DNA of 7,957 nt from Planctomycetaceae bacterium. Its GTDB lineage: Bacteria > Planctomycetota > Planctomycetia > Pirellulales > Pirellulaceae. The notes below the pieces were generated by a model that was given only the letters and a program-made list of their open reading frames with translations, made no database searches and had not been told where the DNA came from. The translations under genes were made by a program, and so were the position numbers. Below are positions 7,547-7,957 of the stretch, piece by piece (position 1 is the stretch's first letter; each line of letters opens with the position of its first letter). The stretch covers positions 1-7,957 of the forward strand of contig REEF01000642.1 of NCBI GenBank assembly GCA_007695205.1, in the 5' to 3' direction.

Positions 7547-7957
7547 ATGAATCTCGGCAGCATCGGGTGTCGTTTTGTTGTTTTCCTGAGTGGCGCGCTG
7601 GGGGGTCGTTTTTGGCGAGAACTCGAGGGTCGCTCAACCGGCACTGGGGTTTGACGGCGCGGACGATTTCCTCCACCTTCCGTGGCTGCGGATCGGCGGA
7701 TCGGCGTCTCCTGCGGACGGCACCGCCTACGCGGCACTGCGGGAGACAGCGCACGAGCAGGCACGGATCGAGCAGGTCTGCTGCACGACGGCTTGACGAT
7801 CGAACTTGCGTTTCGTCTGGAACAGATGCAGCCCGGCCGGGTGCTGCTCGAATGCCGCTCGGACAGCGGGCGCGGCTGGACCACGGACACCGGCATGCTG
7901 GACGCGGGCCGACGGCATCAGGTCACCCGGATCATCGATGGCGGCCCGAACCTAATC
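7547..7957 (+). pseudogene. Exported LamG-like protein gene, 5' part only, broken by two apparent frame changes
   Basis: The gene runs off the right edge. From ATG 7547 the frame gives a signal-peptide start, MNLGSIGCRFVVFLSGALG, but soon hits a TGA in its own frame. Dropping one G from the G6 run at 7600-7605 continues the hydrophobic stretch (GALGVVFGENSRVAQPA) and leads to LGFDGADDFLHLPWLR, a typical opening strand of a LamG/concanavalin-like domain. This second frame stops at TGA 7794-7796. The protein-like text resumes in the first frame just before it, near 7776: LLHDGLTIELAFRLEQMQ, then RRHQVTRIIDGGPNLI, again LamG-like. Codon third positions favour the same switches. It could be a decaying gene or an intact gene with sequencing errors near a contig end. 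About 104 bases separate it from the preceding LamG gene on the same strand, with no clear terminator between (only a 5-bp stem at 7460-7478 without a T run), so co-transcription is possible. The function beyond glycan-binding style is unknown. Confidence 0.6.

Overview
The window is GC-rich and reads as a fragment of an environmental bacterial genome. The content is two very large secreted carbohydrate-type proteins and the start of a third. Exported giant proteins combining LamG domains with PcRGLX-like (exo-rhamnogalacturonan lyase-like) architecture suggest a Planctomycetota/PVC-type or Hydrogenedentota-type polysaccharide degrader. That taxonomic guess is inferred from protein style only; there is no rRNA or other marker gene here.

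Layout. Positions 1-273 hold no convincing gene. Positions 274-4134 (minus) encode a 1286-residue exported protein of the PcRGLX-like family, with a signal peptide, an extra N-terminal beta module, a RIFT-barrel segment, a beta-sandwich and a C-terminal alpha/alpha toroid. It starts at GTG behind a perfect AAAGGAGG ribosome binding site. A 215-bp divergent intergenic region (4135-4349) carries a small GCACA repeat cluster. Positions 4350-7442 (plus) encode a 1030-residue exported protein with a clear LamG/concanavalin-like domain inserted in an N-terminal beta-rich region, followed by about 590 residues of unrecognised sequence. After a short gap, a third exported LamG-like gene begins at 7547 and runs off the window. 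It is broken by two single-base frame changes, either real decay or errors near the sequence end.

The two intact genes are divergent, both exported, and both look like glycan-acting or glycan-binding proteins. The reasonable reading is a small locus for breakdown of a complex (possibly pectin-like) polysaccharide, with the PcRGLX-like protein as the probable lyase and the LamG proteins as binding or accessory enzymes of unknown activity. No regulator, transporter, sulfatase, mobile element, RNA gene or CRISPR array is visible.

Most unusual points: the minus-strand protein contains two copies of its beta module in tandem, only the second linked to the RIFT segment and the toroid; the plus-strand protein appears to carry its LamG as an insertion in another domain; and its long C-terminal half has a dense Trp/Gly/Asp motif but no family I can name.
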